64,000 bases of DNA, taken from assembly GCA_963922775.1 (NCBI GenBank), contig CAWUJG010000002.1, positions 13,147 through 77,146 of the forward strand. The letters are read 5' to 3'. The notes under the pieces are model-generated. The model was not told the DNA's origin. It made no database searches and saw only the letters and a list, made by a program, of their open reading frames with translations. This stretch comes from JAHDDH01 sp963922775. Its GTDB lineage: Bacteria > Bacteroidota > Bacteroidia > Cytophagales > Amoebophilaceae. A program made the translations under genes and the position numbers. Below are positions 63,940 to 64,000 of this stretch, piece by piece (position 1 is the first letter of the stretch; each line of letters opens with the position of its first letter).

Positions 63940-64000
63940 ATGTGTAACATCACCCCCAAAATAGACATAGCCTTTAAAAAAATATTTGGGACAGAAGAAA
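63940..64000 (+). CDS. Rpn-family nuclease, N-terminal start (runs off the window)
   Basis: ATG 63940 opens MCNITPKIDIAFKKIFGTEE, identical in protein to the first 20 residues of the gene at 42163 and about 90 percent identical in DNA over 61 bases. Sequence upstream of the two ATG codons is not similar, so the shared unit starts at the gene. Whether the rest is intact cannot be seen. Confidence 0.8.
   Translation, partial: MCNITPKIDIAFKKIFGTEE

Overview
This 64 kb window is a very AT-rich bacterial chromosome segment. It most resembles a reduced, host-associated member of the Bacteroidetes, in the Amoebophilus/Cardinium lineage. The evidence is inferential but consistent: start codons lack Shine-Dalgarno sequences; one promoter (50379-50410) fits the Bacteroidetes pattern TTTG-N20-TAnnTTTG; L36 and S14 are the zinc-free forms; there is a 29-residue COX24/AURKAIP1-type microprotein; and a eukaryotic-type ubiquitin-specific protease lies among Rpn-family PD-(D/E)XK genes. 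UAA is the usual stop, with UAG and UGA also used, so the code is standard.

Layout. 1-7.2 kb: tail of an FtsI-type penicillin-binding protein, murE (with the DNPR motif of meso-diaminopimelate enzymes), leuS, a GlmM-type mutase and an M16 peptidase. 7.3-10.3 kb: a decay zone with an Rpn gene cut by one amber codon, an intact pyrB, and a lipoprotein pseudogene broken by several frameshifts. 10.5-17.2 kb: nusA-infB, a Dcu-type dicarboxylate carrier, a 52-residue membrane protein, greA and a DUF368 polyprenyl-phosphate translocase. 17.4-24.2 kb: an IscA-type protein, an unknown exported protein, one gene encoding two fused D-Ala-D-Ala ligases, cysS on the minus strand and the ubiquitin protease. 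24.3-41.9 kb: pgk, then the S10-spc-alpha ribosomal superoperon (rplC to rplQ, without rpsJ), eno, a FtsB/DivIC-like gene, rpmH and rnpA. 42-50.3 kb: an intact Rpn gene, a minus-strand block (rng, sod, fbaB, aroE), two tiny basic proteins, an HTH protein, floA, an Rpn remnant and pdxT. 50.4-63.2 kb: tRNA-Tyr/Gly/Thr, tuf, tRNA-Trp, secE (TTG start), nusG, rplKAJL, an attenuator-like hairpin and rpoBC. 63.2-64 kb: a frameshifted exported-protein pseudogene and the start of another Rpn gene.

Function. Most of the window is core translation and transcription machinery. A second theme is the cell wall: GlmM, MurE, FtsI, Ddl-Ddl, the DUF368 lipid-carrier recycler, FtsB and AroE. Central metabolism appears as a partial glycolysis (FbaB, Pgk, Eno), dicarboxylate uptake, PdxT and a lone PyrB. 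Accessory content is Rpn elements in different stages of decay, broken exported proteins, and the ubiquitin protease, which is the clearest candidate host-directed effector. No CRISPR array, rRNA, prophage or secretion system was found. The points most worth a second look are the tandem Ddl fusion with its unknown exported upstream neighbour, the ubiquitin protease, the Rpn copies and their partial repeats, and a G10 tract inside pgk.
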